DNA of 64,000 nucleotides from contig NZ_FNYZ01000001.1 in the NCBI RefSeq assembly GCF_900109095.1, forward strand, positions 744,001-808,000, written 5' to 3'. Shown here piece by piece: positions 1 to 8,931 of the stretch (the first letter of the stretch is position 1; the number at the start of each line of letters is the position of its first letter). Made by a program: the position numbers and the translations under genes. The notes under the pieces were generated by a model. It was given only the letters and a program-made list of their open reading frames with translations. It was not told the DNA's origin and did not search any database. The stretch comes from Sphingobium sp. AP50 (GTDB taxonomy: Bacteria > Pseudomonadota > Alphaproteobacteria > Sphingomonadales > Sphingomonadaceae).

Positions 1-642
1 CAGGAACATGGCTATCAGGTGCGTCCCGCCTCTTCCGGTCCGGAAATGTGGGTGGCCTTCGATGCCGGGCCAGTCGATCTGGTCGTGCTGGACGTCATGC
101 TGCCGGGCACCAACGGCATCGACCTGTGCCGTCAGATCCGCCGCAAGAGCGATGTTCCCATCATCTTCATCAGCGCCAAGGGCAGCGAGACGGACCGTAT
201 CGTCGGCCTGGAACTGGGCGCGGACGATTATCTGCCCAAGCCCTTCGGCACGCGCGAACTCATCGCCCGCATCCGCGCCATCCTGCGCCGTGTCGGCGTG
301 GAGCGCGGCCCGGACGAGCATCGCGAGAGCGAAGCCCGCTTCGATGGCTGGAGCGTCAACTTCCCGCGCCGCGAACTCAGTTCGCCCACCGGTGCGATCG
401 TGGAACTGACCGGGGCGGAGTTCGATCTGCTCGGCTCCTTCCTCAGCCATCCGCAGCGGGTGATCGCGCGCGAACGGCTGATCGAATTGTCGCGCACCCG
501 CATGGGCGACAGCAGCGACCGCAGCATCGACGTGCTGGTCAGCCGCCTGCGCCGCAAGCTCACCACCGCGGACAAGGCGGCGCCCATCACCACGGTCCGG
601 GGCGTCGGCTATATGTTCAATGCCGAGGTCAGCCGCGCTTGA
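1..642 (+). CDS. Two-component response regulator, OmpR/PhoB type (5' end cut off)
   Basis: Cytoplasmic DNA-binding response regulator, partner of the kinase that follows. The frame is open from base 1, so the start codon and about the first 20 residues of the receiver domain are outside the window; 213 residues remain. The phosphoacceptor Asp is seen in VVLDVMLPG (base 91) and the conserved Lys in LPKPFGTREL (base 238). A C-terminal winged helix runs from about base 400 and ends with TTVRGVGYMF. Receiver plus winged helix is the OmpR/PhoB architecture. The stop overlaps the kinase start as TTGA, so the pair is probably co-translated. The signal it answers to cannot be told from the sequence. 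Confidence 0.93.
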   Translation, partial: QEHGYQVRPASSGPEMWVAFDAGPVDLVVLDVMLPGTNGIDLCRQIRRKSDVPIIFISAKGSETDRIVGLELGADDYLPKPFGTRELIARIRAILRRVGVERGPDEHRESEARFDGWSVNFPRRELSSPTGAIVELTGAEFDLLGSFLSHPQRVIARERLIELSRTRMGDSSDRSIDVLVSRLRRKLTTADKAAPITTVRGVGYMFNAEVSRA

Positions 643-1967
643 GACGGCATGTCAGGGGATCGCTGGGGCTGCTCGGACGGCTTTCCGCGATCCTGCTGCT
701 GACGGTCATGCTGGAATTTGCGGTCGGCACGCTCATTTATGAGCGGGCCAGCCAGTTATCGTTGCAGGATGACGAAGCCCGGCGACTGGCCGAGCATCTG
801 GTCATCGCCCGCAAGCTGCTGACCGAGCAGCCCCGGCTGGACCGGCCCGCGCTGGGCCTGCAACTGACCACCGATCGCTATGATGTCCACTGGTCGCCCT
901 CCGCCCCACCCCCGCCGCAATTGTCGCCCGAACTGGAGCGGATGCGGCGGCAGGTCGTGGACTGGGAACCCAGTCTGGAACGGTCGAGCCTGTGGCTGCG
1001 GCTGACGCCCAACCGCCATTCGGAAATCAATGGCGGGTTGCGGCTGAACGATGGCAGCTGGCTCTATTTCGCCATGCATAATAGCGGCGGCAAATGGGCC
1101 TTCACCATCGGCCGCATGGGGCTGGCGCTGATCCCGGTGCTGGCGTTGCTGATCGCCGGCTGGCTGCTGATCCGCCAGACGCTGGCGCCGCTGCGCGACC
1201 TGACCCACGCCACGCACAAGATCGGGCGCGGGGTCGAGGTGCTGGTGCCTGAAGCGGGCACCAACGACGTCCGTAATCTCATCACCGCCTTCAACGCGAT
1301 GCAAGCGCGTATCCACCGCCTGATCGACGAGCGGACCGAGACGCTGGCCGCGGTCGGCCATGACCTGCGCACCCCGCTCGCCCGGCTGCAATTGCGGCTG
1401 GAAATGGTGAAGGATGATGAGGTGCAGGAGGCGATGGGCGGCGATCTGGAGGAAATGGGCGCGATGCTCGAATCCCTGCTCGCCTTTCTGGGCGGGGAGA
1501 AAGACCCGGAGCCGCCGGTCCGCACCGACATTGCCGTCAGCATCGCCACGATCGTCGATGCATTTCAGGATGATGGCCGGGATGTCAGCTATGAAGGGCT
1601 GGACCATCTGGAAATCGAAGTGCGTGGCCTTTCGCTGCGGCGGGCCGTGCGCAACCTCATCGAAAATGCGCTCCATTATGGCCAGCGCGCGCGCGTGTCG
1701 CTGGAGCGGGTCGGATCGGAGATATTGATCCGGGTCGATGATGACGGCCCCGGCATTCCGCGCGAGCGGCTGGAGGAGGTGTTGCGGCCTTTCTCCCGGC
1801 TGGACGACGCGCGCCAGCGCAATACGCGCGGGCTGGGCCTTGGCCTCGCCATCGTGCAGAAGGCGGTGACGGCGGAGGGCGGGCAATTGACCCTGGCCAA
1901 CCGGCCCGAAGGCGGCCTGCGCGCCGAAATCTGCCTGCATGAGTCCCGATCGACGCTACGAGGCTAA
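639..1967 (+). CDS. Sensor histidine kinase with HAMP domain
   Basis: Inner-membrane kinase that would phosphorylate the preceding regulator; 442 residues. I chose the TTG at 639, overlapping the regulator's TGA, because GAGGTC lies about 11 bases upstream and the next in-frame ATG (708) would cut into the first membrane helix. Order: membrane helix near residues 8-25, periplasmic loop of about 130 residues, second helix near 155-175 (LALIPVLALLIAGWLLI), HAMP, dimerisation/phosphoacceptor segment with His241 in VGHDLRTPLARLQ, then an ATPase domain with N-box NLIENALHYG, DDDGPGIP and GLGLGLAIV. All catalytic boxes are intact. The ligand is unknown. Confidence 0.92.
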   Translation: MRRHVRGSLGLLGRLSAILLLTVMLEFAVGTLIYERASQLSLQDDEARRLAEHLVIARKLLTEQPRLDRPALGLQLTTDRYDVHWSPSAPPPPQLSPELERMRRQVVDWEPSLERSSLWLRLTPNRHSEINGGLRLNDGSWLYFAMHNSGGKWAFTIGRMGLALIPVLALLIAGWLLIRQTLAPLRDLTHATHKIGRGVEVLVPEAGTNDVRNLITAFNAMQARIHRLIDERTETLAAVGHDLRTPLARLQLRLEMVKDDEVQEAMGGDLEEMGAMLESLLAFLGGEKDPEPPVRTDIAVSIATIVDAFQDDGRDVSYEGLDHLEIEVRGLSLRRAVRNLIENALHYGQRARVSLERVGSEILIRVDDDGPGIPRERLEEVLRPFSRLDDARQRNTRGLGLGLAIVQKAVTAEGGQLTLANRPEGGLRAEICLHESRSTLRG

Positions 1968-2057
1968 AAGAGAATCTGTCCGACCCCAAGCAAAACTCGT
2001 TTATCGGCGCGCCCGCGTGGCGGCTATGACGGGTGCGATAAGGGTAATGAGGCGGAT

Positions 2058-3065
2058 ATGATGGCGGATGGACCGGACGATGACGCAATCGTCGAGGGAT
2101 ATTGGAATCTGGACCAGCTGGTCGCGGATCTGAGCGCGGCGCGCAGCCGCTGGCGGCAATCGCAGCAGCATCATGCCGAATATGGAGCGGAAGGTTTCCC
2201 GTCGCGCGCGAACCTGACCAAGATCATGCAGTCGCTGTGTGGCGCGTTGTTCCCGCTGCGGCTCGGCCCCAGTTTCGTGCGGCTGCATAATGAGGATGCC
2301 TATGTCGCCGAAACGCTCCAGACGGTACTCAGTCGGCTCTATGGGCAGATACGCCTCGAACTCATCTATGCGCTGAAGGACGAGCCGGCGGCGGTGGTGG
2401 ACCGGGAAGCGGCGCGGATCATCGGCGGTTTCGCCCAGAGCCTGCCGGCGCTGCGCGTGCTGCTGGATACCGATGTCGATGCCGCCTTTCTGGGCGATCC
2501 TGCCGCGCGCAGCGTGGACGAGGTGCTGATCTGCTACCCCTCCATGCTGGCGATCATCCATCACCGGCTGGCGCATCGCCTCTATGATCTGGGCGCGCCG
2601 CTGGTCGCGCGGATCATCTCCGAAATCGCGCATGGCAAGACCGGGATCGATATCCATCCCGGCGCGACGATCGGCCAGTCCTTCTTCATCGACCATGGCA
2701 CCGGCGTCGTCATCGGCGAAACCGCGATCGTGGGCGACCGGGTACGCCTGTATCAGGGCGTGACGCTGGGCGCGCGCAGCTTTCCGGCAGACGAGAAGGG
2801 GCAGCTGGAAAAGGCGCAGCCGCGCCACCCTATCATCGAGGATGATGTCGTCATCTATGCCGGGGCGACGATATTGGGGCGGATCATAGTGGGCAGCCGG
2901 TCGGTGATCGGCGGCAATGTCTGGCTGACGGACAGCGTGCCGGCCGACAGCAATGTCCGTCAGGCCAAGGCCCGGCATGAAGTGACGAGCCGGGTCGAAG
3001 TGTCCGCCCCGCACCGCGTCCATGCGCTGGTGGGCAGCACGGACGGGGTGGGAGAGAATATTTGA
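2058..3065 (+). CDS. epsC: Serine O-acetyltransferase, EpsC/CysE type
   Basis: Cytoplasmic enzyme transferring acetyl from acetyl-CoA to L-serine, giving O-acetylserine for cysteine synthesis; 335 residues. The N-terminal half is helical. From about residue 190 comes the left-handed beta-helix made of hexapeptide repeats, recognisable in GIDIHPGATIGQSFFIDHG and GVVIGETAIVGDRV, with the His-Gly motif of this family. The ATG at 2058 is followed by a second ATG; GAGGCGG lies just upstream. The protein is longer than enterobacterial CysE and fits the longer EpsC-type subfamily better. It stands alone here, while a cysteine synthase that could use its product lies at 37672. The EpsC label rests on length and motif pattern only. 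Confidence 0.85.
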   Translation: MMADGPDDDAIVEGYWNLDQLVADLSAARSRWRQSQQHHAEYGAEGFPSRANLTKIMQSLCGALFPLRLGPSFVRLHNEDAYVAETLQTVLSRLYGQIRLELIYALKDEPAAVVDREAARIIGGFAQSLPALRVLLDTDVDAAFLGDPAARSVDEVLICYPSMLAIIHHRLAHRLYDLGAPLVARIISEIAHGKTGIDIHPGATIGQSFFIDHGTGVVIGETAIVGDRVRLYQGVTLGARSFPADEKGQLEKAQPRHPIIEDDVVIYAGATILGRIIVGSRSVIGGNVWLTDSVPADSNVRQAKARHEVTSRVEVSAPHRVHALVGSTDGVGENI

Positions 3066-3120
3066 ACGCTTTTGCGCAACGGCGCTTTGTAAAAGCGCGC
3101 GGACTCTCCACCATTTACTT

Positions 3121-3232
3121 CGTCATTCCCGCGACCCGAAGGGCGGCCGTAGGCCAACGCGGGAACCCATCTCCCAACCTTTCGACAAGGTGAAAAGGCG
3201 AGAGATGGATACCCGCCTGCGCGGGGATGACG
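3121..3232. repeat. Dispersed palindromic repeat, family B (copy 1)
   Basis: Intergenic inverted repeat. It opens with CGTCATTCCCGCG and closes with CGCGGGGATGACG, which is the reverse complement but for one base, with further GCGGG/CCCGC pairings inside. It lies between two convergent genes and could fold in transcripts from both. A relative is at 14333. Function unknown; REP-like elements of this type are common in proteobacterial intergenic DNA. Confidence 0.7.
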
Positions 3233-3258
3233 GTAGAGATTGAGGCCGCGCGGCGCCG

Positions 3259-4926
3259 TTACTTCCCGCAGCTGTCGCCATTGCCAGCGACCAGATCGAG
3301 GCAGCGGCCGTCAATCTGGTCCTGCGGCACGGGCAGCTTGATCAGCGCGGCGAGCGTGGGGAGGATGTCCACCGTTTCCACGCCCAGCGGCTGTTCGAAA
3401 TGTTGCATCCCCTTGCGCCAGAAGAGGATCGGCACGCGGCGATCCGTGTCCCAGGGCGAACCATGGGTCGCGACAGTTCCCATGGTGGCCTGTTCCGGGA
3501 TCGACATGACGCGGGGCTTCAGCAGCAGCAGCAGGTCGCCCGACCGGGCGGGGTAGAAGCTGGCGCGGGCTTCCTGGATCAGGCTCCAGCTTTCGGGCGG
3601 GCCGGAGGGGGAGGGGGTGGCGGCGATTTCCGCCTTGGTAAAGACGGTCTGCACCTGCGGATGGGCGCGCAGATATGTGAGCGCCTCGGCCTCGACACGG
3701 GTACGCTCGGCCGCAGTCAGCCCCTTGTCGAAATAGAGGTCGCCAGCCGGGCCGTCGCCCCAGATCACCTTCTTGCCGGGCAGGCCGGCCTTTTCGGCGA
3801 TCGTCTTGTTGAGCGCCTTTGGCGTCAGCGCCATGTCGACGCGCTGTTCCATCGGCATGGCGTTCAGCCGGTGGCGTTCGGGCAGGTCATGGCCGCCATG
3901 GTCGGCGGTCAGCACCACGACATAGTCGATTCCGTCCTTGTCCAGCCGGTCGAAGAAAGCGCCCAGTTCGCGGTCCAGCCGGTCGACCTGAATGCAGCTT
4001 TCGGTGCCTTCGGTGCCATAGGTGTGGCCGACATAGTCTGTGGCGGACAGGCCGATCGAGATGATGTCGCTCTGTGCCTGCTTGCCAAGCTGCATGCTTT
4101 CGATTGCGGCGGCGGCGAAGGCCAGCGTCATCGCATCCTGCTCGGGCGAAATGCGGAACCCCTTGTAATCGCCCGCGTCGCGCGCGAAACGGCCCGTGCC
4201 CACGGTCCGGTCGCCGGCCTGCACCGGGAAATCCTTTGCCACGCACTGGGCGGGGAGTTCGAAGCCGGGATTGGGCTGTGCCAGCCGGGCGGCCATGACT
4301 TCGTTGACCTTGGCTACCAGCGGCGGGGTGGCGATGCCCTTGTAGCTGACATAGCCTTGCGGGCCGCCCAGCCACCAGACCTGATCGGCGGTGGCGCCGC
4401 CCATCATGATCGCCGCGCGATCCTTGCCCGCGACGGAGACGACGCGGGTGGCGGGGTTGGCCGCCTTCATCCGGCCGCCCAGCGTCGGCACCGTCAGGTG
4501 CAGGGAGGACGCTTCATATTTGTCGCTGCTGCTGCCGGGCTGCGTTTCATCCTCGGCGCAATAGATATTCTTGTCGTCGCGCTTGGCATCCAGATCGAAC
4601 CAGTTATTGGCGATGATGCCGGTGCGCGACGGGCGGCTACCGGTCAGGATGGTCGAATGGCCGGGGCAGGTTTCCGTCGCGGCATGGCTTTGATAGCCGC
4701 GCGGGAAGACGGCGCCTTCAGCCGTCAGGCGCTTGAGGCCGCCGGTATAATATTGGCGATATTCGCTGAACAGGTCGGCGGAAAACTGGTCGACGCTGAT
4801 CGCGACGATCAGCTTAGGAGGCGTCGCGGGCGCGGCTGTTGCGGGGGCGGGGCTTTGCGCCACGACCGGCGCGGTTCCGGCCAGCGCGGTGGCGAGCAAC
4901 AGGGCGGCGGCGACTCGTTTCAACAT
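3259..4926 (-). CDS. Secreted alkaline phosphatase, PafA/SPAP type
   Basis: Exported phosphomonoesterase of the alkaline phosphatase superfamily (nucleotide pyrophosphatase/phosphodiesterase fold), releasing phosphate from organic esters in the periplasm; 555 residues. A Sec signal peptide ends near residue 23 (LATALAGTAPVVAQ). Metal ligands are visible in IVAISVDQF and in ADHGGHDLPERH. The residues I recall as catalytic in the Sphingomonas enzyme SPAP (Thr89, Asn110, Lys171, Arg173) have counterparts at a constant shift of three: Thr86 in ETCPGHST, Asn107, Lys168 and Arg170 in AGKDRA. That agreement supports a monoesterase of the PafA group rather than a diesterase. It is divergent from dsbD-like downstream and no pho box was sought systematically. 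Confidence 0.88.
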   Translation of the reverse strand: MLKRVAAALLLATALAGTAPVVAQSPAPATAAPATPPKLIVAISVDQFSADLFSEYRQYYTGGLKRLTAEGAVFPRGYQSHAATETCPGHSTILTGSRPSRTGIIANNWFDLDAKRDDKNIYCAEDETQPGSSSDKYEASSLHLTVPTLGGRMKAANPATRVVSVAGKDRAAIMMGGATADQVWWLGGPQGYVSYKGIATPPLVAKVNEVMAARLAQPNPGFELPAQCVAKDFPVQAGDRTVGTGRFARDAGDYKGFRISPEQDAMTLAFAAAAIESMQLGKQAQSDIISIGLSATDYVGHTYGTEGTESCIQVDRLDRELGAFFDRLDKDGIDYVVVLTADHGGHDLPERHRLNAMPMEQRVDMALTPKALNKTIAEKAGLPGKKVIWGDGPAGDLYFDKGLTAAERTRVEAEALTYLRAHPQVQTVFTKAEIAATPSPSGPPESWSLIQEARASFYPARSGDLLLLLKPRVMSIPEQATMGTVATHGSPWDTDRRVPILFWRKGMQHFEQPLGVETVDILPTLAALIKLPVPQDQIDGRCLDLVAGNGDSCGK

Positions 4927-5003
4927 ATTCTATAACCTTCTCATGCCTTGACGGCGGATGGGGACGGACCTAGCCCCCTTGCATCCACGCGACCAGAGGC
5001 CCG

Positions 5004-7034
5004 ATGCGCATTTTTCAAGTCACATTGATGACGCTTGCCCTGCTGGCGGGGCTTCCCGTTGCACAGGCGCAAAACGCCTTTGGCGGCGGCGAAGCCCATA
5101 TCGCCGCGCAACTGGTGGCGGAAAGCGATGCGCCCAGGGCCGGGGAAGGGACGATGATCGCCTTCGCCATGGCGCCGCAGGCCGGATGGCATGGCTATTG
5201 GGAAAATCCGGGCGACGCGGGTCTGGGCATGACCGTCGACTGGACCTTGCCAAAGGGGGTGAGCGTCGGCCCGCTGCGCTATCCGGTGCCTGAAACATTG
5301 CTGATTTCGGGCCTGATGAACCATGTTTATGAAGGCCCCTATGCGGTGTTGGCCAGCCTGAAGGTCGCGGGCGACATCGCGCCGGGCACGCGCCTGCCGG
5401 TGCGGGCGAAGGCGCAATGGCTGGCCTGCACCGACAAGGTGTGCGTGCCCGAAAGCGGCGAACTGGCGATCGATCTGGTGGCGGGCGACGGCATGGTCGC
5501 AGCGGCCACGCGCGCCCGGTTTGACGGCTGGCGCACCCATCTGCCCCGGCCACTAGGATCGGAGGCCAGCTATGAAGTGAAGGATGGCCGGTTGCGCCTG
5601 TCCGTGCCTTTCCCCGCCAGCGCGCAGGCCAGCGACATCCATCTCTTCCCGCTGGCCGAAGGGCTGGTGACCTATGCCGCGCCGCAGACGGTGACGCGCG
5701 AGGGCGACCGCTTGCTGATCGAGACGGCAGCGGCGGAAGGCGGCAAGCGCGGCGCGGTGCAGGCCGTGCTGCGGACCGGCGATCATGTCGGCTTCCTGCT
5801 GACCGCCAAACCGGGCGAGGTTGCGGCGGCATCGGGCGGTGGCGCACCGTGGCGCGCGATCCTTGCCGCCTTGGGCGGGGCGCTGCTGGGCGGATTGCTG
5901 CTCAACATCATGCCCTGCGTCTTCCCGATACTGGGCCTGAAGGCCATGAAGCTGGCCAAGGCGGGCGGCGACGAGCGCATAGTCCGGCGGGAGGCGCTGG
6001 CTTATACGCTGGGCGTCATCGCCACCTGCCTGTTGCTGGGCAGTGCGCTGCTGGGGCTGCGCGCGGCGGGCAGTGCGGTCGGCTGGGCCTTCCAATTGCA
6101 GGACCCGCGCATCATTTTGGCGCTGCTGCTGCTGGTGACGGCGATCGCCTTCAACCTCGCTGGTCTGTTCGAACTGCGCGCCTATGGCGGCGGCGAAGGG
6201 CTGGCGGGCAAGGGCGGGGTTGCCGGTTCCTTCTGGACCGGCGCGCTGGTCGCCTTTGTCGCGACGCCCTGCACCGGGCCGTTCATGGCGGCGGCGATGG
6301 GTGCGGCGCTGCTGTTGCCGCTGGCCGCCGCGCTGGCGGTGTTTGCGGGACTTGGGCTGGGTCTTGCGCTGCCTTTCCTGTTGCTGGCCTATATCCCCGC
6401 GTTGCGGCGGCGACTGCCAAAGCCGGGCGGCTGGATGGGGCGGTTCCAGAAAATCCTTGCCCTGCCCATGTTCCTGACCGCGCTGGGCCTTGCCTGGCTA
6501 CTGGGGCAGCAGCGCGGCGTGCCGGGCATGACCATCGGCCTTGGCGCGGCGCTGCTGCTGGCGCTGCTGCTGTGGTGGCTGGGCGGGCGTCAGCGGATCG
6601 GCAAGGGCGGCGGCGTGATCGTCGCCATCGCCGCGCTCGCCGTGCTGGCGGGCGCCGCTTACGCGCTGCCGACCAGTGCGCCGGCTGCTTCCGCAGACAG
6701 CGCGACATCTGTCCATTTCGATGTCGCGAAACTGGCCGAGTTGCGCGCCGCCAACAAGCCGGTCTTCCTCTATTTTACCGCCGACTGGTGCCTGACCTGC
6801 AAGGCGAATGAGGCCGCCGCGATCGACCGGGCCGAAACCCGCGCGGCCTTCGACAAGGCGGGCGTGACCGTGATGGTCGGGGACTGGACCAATGCCGATC
6901 CCGCCATCACCCGCTTTCTGGAAAGTCAGGGCCGTTCGGGCGTGCCCCTCTATCTCTTCTACGCGCCGGGCAAGGAGGCCCAGACCTTGCCGCAATTGCT
7001 GACCCCTGCCACCCTGACCGGACTGCTGCGCTGA
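5004..7034 (+). CDS. DsbD-like protein-disulfide reductase with C-terminal thioredoxin domain
   Basis: Inner-membrane reductant conduit that takes electrons from cytoplasmic thioredoxin and passes them to periplasmic thiols; 676 residues. A signal peptide (LALLAGLPVAQAQ) leads into a periplasmic N-terminal domain of about 270 residues, then a DsbD-type transmembrane block with the paired cysteines in MPCVFPILGLKAMK and ATPCTGPFMAAAMG, and a C-terminal thioredoxin domain with WCLTC in FTADWCLTCKANE near residue 595. The large N-terminal domain resembles ScsB-like family members more than E. coli DsbD, so the exact client is uncertain. The stop overlaps the next start (TGATG), predicting coupling with tlyA. 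Confidence 0.87.
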   Translation: MRIFQVTLMTLALLAGLPVAQAQNAFGGGEAHIAAQLVAESDAPRAGEGTMIAFAMAPQAGWHGYWENPGDAGLGMTVDWTLPKGVSVGPLRYPVPETLLISGLMNHVYEGPYAVLASLKVAGDIAPGTRLPVRAKAQWLACTDKVCVPESGELAIDLVAGDGMVAAATRARFDGWRTHLPRPLGSEASYEVKDGRLRLSVPFPASAQASDIHLFPLAEGLVTYAAPQTVTREGDRLLIETAAAEGGKRGAVQAVLRTGDHVGFLLTAKPGEVAAASGGGAPWRAILAALGGALLGGLLLNIMPCVFPILGLKAMKLAKAGGDERIVRREALAYTLGVIATCLLLGSALLGLRAAGSAVGWAFQLQDPRIILALLLLVTAIAFNLAGLFELRAYGGGEGLAGKGGVAGSFWTGALVAFVATPCTGPFMAAAMGAALLLPLAAALAVFAGLGLGLALPFLLLAYIPALRRRLPKPGGWMGRFQKILALPMFLTALGLAWLLGQQRGVPGMTIGLGAALLLALLLWWLGGRQRIGKGGGVIVAIAALAVLAGAAYALPTSAPAASADSATSVHFDVAKLAELRAANKPVFLYFTADWCLTCKANEAAAIDRAETRAAFDKAGVTVMVGDWTNADPAITRFLESQGRSGVPLYLFYAPGKEAQTLPQLLTPATLTGLLR

Positions 7035-7771
7035 TGGCGAAGATGCGTGCAGACCAGTTGCTGGTCGACAATGGCCTGGCCGAGAGCAAGGCGCGCGCGC
7101 AGGCGCTGATCCTGGCGGGCCTCGTCTATCTGGGCGACAGGAAGGTCGAGAAGGCGGGGCAGCAGGTGCCGTCCGACGCCGATCTGGACGTGCGCGGGCG
7201 CGACCATCCCTGGGTGTCGCGCGGTGGCATCAAGCTGGCCCATGCGATCGAGGAATTTGCGATCGACGTGACCGGCTTCGTCGCGATCGACGTCGGTTCC
7301 TCGACCGGCGGCTTTACCGACGTGCTGCTGACCAACGGTGCGGCGAAAGTCTATGCGGTGGACAGCGGCACCAACCAGCTGGCGTGGAAATTGCGGTCCG
7401 ACGATCGGGTCATCGTCCATGAACAGACCAGCGCCCGCATCCTGACCGATGCGCATATCCCCGAACCCATCGACATCATCGTGTGCGACGCCAGCTTCAT
7501 TTCCCTGGCCAAGGTGCTGGAAAAGCCGATCGGCTTTGCCCGGCCCGGCGCGCAGATGATCGCGCTGATCAAGCCGCAGTTCGAGGCGCGGCGCGAGGAA
7601 GTGGGCAAGAATGGCGTCGTGCGCGATGCCGCCGTGCATGAACGGGTCTGCGCGGAAGTGCAGGACTGGGCCGTCGCGCGGGGCTGGACTGTCGCAGGCC
7701 TGACGCAAAGCCCGATTACCGGGCCGCAGGGCAATGTCGAATTTCTTCTTTACGCCCGCCTTGGCGGATAA
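7034..7771 (+). CDS. tlyA: TlyA family rRNA 2'-O-methyltransferase
   Basis: Cytoplasmic RNA methyltransferase of the TlyA/hemolysin A family, which in other bacteria methylates ribose in 16S and/or 23S rRNA; 245 residues, the usual length. An S4 RNA-binding domain spans about residues 5-65 (RADQLLVDNGLAESKARAQ), followed by an FtsJ-like SAM-binding domain with the glycine-rich motif AIDVGSSTGGFTDVLL and the catalytic-region segment IALIKPQFE. The family name hemolysin is historical; an rRNA role is the better call. The ATG overlaps the stop of the DsbD-like gene. Confidence 0.9.
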   Translation: MAKMRADQLLVDNGLAESKARAQALILAGLVYLGDRKVEKAGQQVPSDADLDVRGRDHPWVSRGGIKLAHAIEEFAIDVTGFVAIDVGSSTGGFTDVLLTNGAAKVYAVDSGTNQLAWKLRSDDRVIVHEQTSARILTDAHIPEPIDIIVCDASFISLAKVLEKPIGFARPGAQMIALIKPQFEARREEVGKNGVVRDAAVHERVCAEVQDWAVARGWTVAGLTQSPITGPQGNVEFLLYARLGG

Positions 7772-7868
7772 TGGACCCCGGTTCGTTTTTCGCCCCCGAC
7801 ACATACTGATACATTATGCGACACAGGCTGCCATTGTGTCGCGCTGAAAGGCCCGATAGCCCTCCGCC

Positions 7869-8927
7869 ATGCGCCCGTTCCTGCCTATCATTCTCACCGC
7901 CCTTTGCCTTGCCGGATGCGGCGCCAAAAAAGCGGAAAAGCCGCGTACCTTGCCGATGGTGGAGGCTGGCCCGATTGCGTCGGCCGATTTCACCGATGCG
8001 CTGGAAGCGGTGGGCACGGCGCTCGCCAATGAACAGGTGGTACTGTCCGCCCCGGTGACGGAGCGGATCACGTCGCTCAACTTCTCCGACGGCGGCTATG
8101 TCGGCAAGGGGCAGGTGGTCGCCACGCTGGCGGTCGGGCAGGAAAAGGCGGAACTCGCCTCCGCCGAAGCCACGGCGTTGCAGGCCAGCCAACAGTTGCA
8201 GCGCATTCAGGCGCTCAAGACGCGCGGCTTTGCCACCGGCGCCACGCTGGAGCAGCAGGTTGCCACCGCCAATGCCGCGCGCGCCAGCGCCGACCTTGCC
8301 CGGGCATCGATCGGCGACCGCATCATTCGCGCGCCCTTTGCCGGTTGGGTGTCGCTGCGCACCGTGTCGCCCGGCGCGATCGTCACCGCTGGCACCGCCA
8401 TCGCCACGGTCAGCGACATCAGCCGGATCAAGCTGGACTTCACCATTCCCGAAACCCGGCTGTCGATGATCCGCGAAGGCATGCCGATCAAGGCGGTGTC
8501 CGCCGCCTGGCCCGATCGTCCGTTCAACGGCACGATCGCGACGATCGACCCGGTGGTCGACGCCACCACCCGCGCGGTCAAGGTGCGCGCCATCCTGCCC
8601 AACCCGGATCATGCGCTGAAGCCCGGCATGTTGCTGACGGTCAATGTGCTGGCGCGTCAGCGCCGGTCGCTGTCCATGCCGGAACTGGCGATCGTGGGCG
8701 ATGGCGACGATCGCTTCGCCTTCGTGCTGGAAGGGCGCACCGCCAAGCGGGTGAAGGTGAATACCGGCGTGCGGCAAAATGGTCTGGTGGAAATCACCGG
8801 CGGGCTGAAGCCGGGGCAGATCGTCGTCACCGACGGCGTGGTCAAGCTGACCGACGGGGTGAAGGTGCGTCTGGCGGGTGACAAGCCGGCCACCGACAAG
8901 TCCGGCCCCGCCAAGACGGCAGCCTGA
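7869..8927 (+). CDS. RND efflux periplasmic adaptor (membrane fusion protein), lipoprotein
   Basis: Periplasmic adaptor joining the RND pump encoded next to an outer-membrane channel; 352 residues. A lipoprotein signal ends at Cys17 in LCLAGCG, so it is probably anchored in the inner membrane. A lipoyl/barrel-sandwich segment surrounds a short alpha-helical hairpin (about residues 85-150, Ala/Gln/Thr-rich), followed by beta-barrel and membrane-proximal domains, the usual HlyD/AcrA order. The pump gene starts 4 bases after the stop, so they form one operon. No outer-membrane factor gene is nearby. The substrate cannot be predicted from sequence alone. Confidence 0.9.
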   Translation: MRPFLPIILTALCLAGCGAKKAEKPRTLPMVEAGPIASADFTDALEAVGTALANEQVVLSAPVTERITSLNFSDGGYVGKGQVVATLAVGQEKAELASAEATALQASQQLQRIQALKTRGFATGATLEQQVATANAARASADLARASIGDRIIRAPFAGWVSLRTVSPGAIVTAGTAIATVSDISRIKLDFTIPETRLSMIREGMPIKAVSAAWPDRPFNGTIATIDPVVDATTRAVKVRAILPNPDHALKPGMLLTVNVLARQRRSLSMPELAIVGDGDDRFAFVLEGRTAKRVKVNTGVRQNGLVEITGGLKPGQIVVTDGVVKLTDGVKVRLAGDKPATDKSGPAKTAA

Positions 8928-8931
8928 AGCG

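Noticed and set aside
3080-3100. GCGCTTT-GTA-AAAGCGC hairpin after the acetyltransferase gene
   Set aside because: Short stem and no T-run; not a convincing terminator.
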